From: Bacteroidota bacterium
Lineage (GTDB): Bacteria > Bacteroidota > Bacteroidia > Flavobacteriales_F > PHOS-HE28
Length of the DNA stretch: 17,706 nt
NCBI GenBank assembly: GCA_023418095.1
Contig: JAEZDL010000087.1
Span: 1 to 17,706 of the forward strand
Direction: 5' to 3'
A program made the translations under genes and the position numbers. Each line of letters begins with the position of its first letter. The first letter of the stretch is position 1. Below, one piece after another: positions 16,628-17,706 of this stretch. The notes beneath the pieces were generated by a model. The model did not search any database. It was not told the DNA's origin and worked only from the letters and a program-made list of their open reading frames with translations.

Positions 16628-16659
16628 CGAAGATAGGGGAAATGCGGTTGTATGTTGAA
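16628..16659 (-). promoter_or_regulatory. Candidate promoter for tRNA-Cys
   Basis: On the - strand, TATCTTCG (16635 down to 16628) matches the Bacteroidota -7 box TAnnTTTG with one change. A TTC (16659-16657) lies 21 bases upstream as a weak -33 element. The box ends 12 bases before the tRNA 5' end, leaving a precursor leader of about 5-7 bases, which is sensible for a tRNA. Assignment is by motif and position only. Confidence 0.5.
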
Positions 16660-16721
16660 AGCTGGATGTTGGGTGTTTGCGCGTGTCCGTTCCATTCACC
16701 ATTCACCAGCGACCATTCACC
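16646..16721 (+). repeat. Two adjacent degenerate heptanucleotide arrays
   Basis: Bases 16646-16680 read as five 7-bp units of the type GGTTGTA, TGTTGAA, AGCTGGA, TGTTGGG, TGTTTGC. Bases 16692-16721 read as CCATTCA, CCATTCA, CCAGCGA, CCATTCA followed by CC: an exact period-7 array with its third unit degraded. The region is noncoding, lying between tRNA-Cys and folB. The first array overlaps the -33 side of the tRNA promoter. Function is unknown; slipped-strand growth followed by decay would explain the pattern. Confidence 0.55.
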
Positions 16722-16728
16722 TGTATTT

Positions 16729-16831
16729 GGGCGTGCCCCTTCGCAAGCTACGGGTCGGGCTTTTCCGGCACTGCGCTATCGCTCCGGTGCTGCGCACCCG
16801 CCTTGCAGGCGGTGCCTCCGATCCCTCACGC
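16729..16831 (+). repeat. Probable dispersed intergenic repeat (about 103 bp, structured)
   Basis: The element opens GGGCGTGCCCC and closes CCCTCACGC, giving short imperfect inverted ends (GCGTG). Inside are two near-identical copies of CCGGYRCTGCGC (16765-16776 and 16784-16795, 19 bp apart) and a hairpin GCACCCGCC / GGCGGTGC (16794-16802 with 16808-16815, one bulge, 5-base loop). The core CGGGTCGGGC and these ends resemble a repeat I recall from intergenic regions of many Bacteroidota genomes. That is memory, not a search. Only one copy is in this window, so its repeated nature is inferred. Confidence 0.5.
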
Positions 16832-16859
16832 ACATCACGCATGAAGATCGACCCTCCGC

Positions 16860-17210
16860 TCACTCCTCGATCACATACGCCACATGGTCCACATCACCAT
16901 GCACCGGCGGACGTTCCTTCACCAGCTTCACTTTCCAATGGTAGGAGGCCTTCCATTCAGTTTTCAAGGCATCCATGATCCGCCGGGCCACGTGTTCGAT
17001 CAACTTGCTACGCACGGCCATCTGCTCCTTCACGATCGCTGTCACGCGCGAATAGTCCACTGTTTCAGCGAGCTTGTCGCTTTTCTCAGCATCTGAAAAG
17101 TCACCGTGAACCGTAACGTGTACGCGGTATTGCGCACCGATCCGGCCTTCTTCATCCAGGCAGCCGTGGTACGCGAAAACGCGGATATCGTTCACTTCGA
17201 TCAGGCCCAT
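16860..17210 (-). CDS. folB: Dihydroneopterin aldolase
   Basis: FolB converts dihydroneopterin to 6-hydroxymethyl-dihydropterin and glycolaldehyde in tetrahydrofolate synthesis. The 116-residue protein is full length and has the expected residues: Glu21 in the YHGCLDEEGRIGAQ segment, Tyr53 (VDYSRV), Glu72 (KLIEHVARRIMDAL, substrate anchor) and Lys98 (LVKERPPV, catalytic). The ATG at 17210 overlaps the end of gltX by 10 bases on the same strand, so it is probably translated by coupling from gltX. It is followed by a noncoding stretch (16617-16859) holding the repeats described separately; I see no clear terminator for this transcript before the tRNA. Confidence 0.93.
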   Translation of the reverse strand: MGLIEVNDIRVFAYHGCLDEEGRIGAQYRVHVTVHGDFSDAEKSDKLAETVDYSRVTAIVKEQMAVRSKLIEHVARRIMDALKTEWKASYHWKVKLVKERPPVHGDVDHVAYVIEE

Positions 17211-17706
17211 TGGCGGCAGACGCTTAAGCCGGATTCGATCCGTACAAGAACTTCATCCTTGCCGAGCAATGAACTCACATCGAACATGCCCGGTCCTTGC
17301 ATCCTTCCCGCAACGAACAGGCGGTAGAGCGGCATCAATTGGCCGATCTTCATCCCGTTCTCCTGCAGCACTTCGTTGAAAGCCGTTTCGATCTTTTCCG
17401 GAACGAATTCCGTGAGCGAAACCAGCTTCTTCATGAAGCTTTCCATGGCCGGGCCGGCCTCTGGTCTCCAACGCTTTTTCAGCTCGTCCATCGCGTTGGT
17501 GATGTCCATGCTGATCTGCGGATCGCCGATCGGTGAGCCTTTGGTGAAGAGGTAGATGCCTTCAAGCATTTCCGCAGGAAAGGTTGCACGCTCCTTTAAT
17601 AGATGTGCGGCCCGGCTTGCTTTTTCCAGCGTGGTGTCGATCCCCTTTTCCGCCAGCATTGCACGAAGTTGCGCACCCAGATCGGCATCGGGTTTCATGC
17701 GCAGGT
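17201..17706 (-). CDS. gltX: Glutamyl-tRNA synthetase, C-terminal part (cut by window end)
   Basis: This is the C-terminal 167 or so residues of a class I glutamyl-tRNA synthetase. The frame stays open to the end of the window, so the catalytic Rossmann domain with the HIGH and KMSKS motifs lies beyond it. What remains is the anticodon-binding helical domain: LKERATFPAEMLEGIYLF, then WRPEAGPAMESFMKKL, and the closing GMKIGQLMPLYRLFVAGRMQGPGMFDVSSLLGKDEVLVRI, typical of bacterial GluRS. The internal ATG at 17698 is not the start. With gatA on the other strand, the organism probably charges tRNA(Gln) through the Glu-tRNA amidation route if it has no GlnRS; that cannot be decided here. It overlaps folB by 10 bases. 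Confidence 0.88.
   Translation of the reverse strand, partial: LRMKPDADLGAQLRAMLAEKGIDTTLEKASRAAHLLKERATFPAEMLEGIYLFTKGSPIGDPQISMDITNAMDELKKRWRPEAGPAMESFMKKLVSLTEFVPEKIETAFNEVLQENGMKIGQLMPLYRLFVAGRMQGPGMFDVSSLLGKDEVLVRIESGLSVCRQWA

Noticed and set aside
16431..16706. N-terminal extension of the porZ-like reading frame up to 16706 on the - strand
   Set aside because: It translates straight through tRNA-Cys and its terminator. The signal peptide begins at the ATG at 16430.
16692..16721. CRISPR-like array
   Set aside because: Units are seven bases in direct tandem with no spacers, and no cas genes are present.
16652..16978. Possible + strand genes across the repeats and the end of folB
   Set aside because: They run through heptamer arrays and the structured repeat and then antisense to folB; no protein-like signal.

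Overview
This 17.7 kb stretch looks like ordinary chromosome from a Bacteroidota bacterium, most likely a Flavobacteriales-type lineage with fairly high GC. The evidence is lineage-restricted protein families (DUF4292, DUF4837, a PorZ-like type IX secretion protein with a C-terminal sorting domain), signal peptides ending in AQ, near absence of Shine-Dalgarno sites, and a promoter of the Bacteroidota type (TAnnTTTG) before tatA. The DNA is strikingly rich in GATC and CGATCG. I see no phage genes, transposases, CRISPR array or defence island.

Layout. Positions 57-11085 are read on the + strand. First comes a tightly packed run: DNA polymerase III delta' (holB), dUTPase (dut), a sugar-phosphate nucleotidyltransferase, a TPR lipoprotein, a DUF4292 lipoprotein and an EnvC-like LytM protein. 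Then come tatA with its own promoter, gatA, a lytic transglycosylase with LysM, a DUF4837 lipoprotein and a small unrecognised protein. Several junctions are 4-base ATGA overlaps, indicating translational coupling. Positions 11089-17706 are read on the - strand: gltX (cut by the window end) overlapping folB, a noncoding stretch with repeats, tRNA-Cys with a long perfect hairpin terminator, and then porZ-like - recO - S9 peptidase lipoprotein. The two blocks converge with only 3 bases between their stop codons.

How the genes fit together. The + block joins replication and nucleotide hygiene (holB, dut) to envelope work: peptidoglycan remodelling (EnvC-like, lytic transglycosylase), protein export (TatA) and three predicted lipoproteins. 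The - block couples a predicted outer-surface type IX secretion component to a recombination mediator and a lipoprotein peptidase; gltX, folB, gatA and tRNA-Cys are housekeeping.

No whole new system is evident. The best leads are the unrecognised 76-residue protein at 10855-11085, the heptanucleotide arrays and about 103-bp structured repeat at 16646-16831, the GATC-rich signature, and the catalytically eroded LytM domain.
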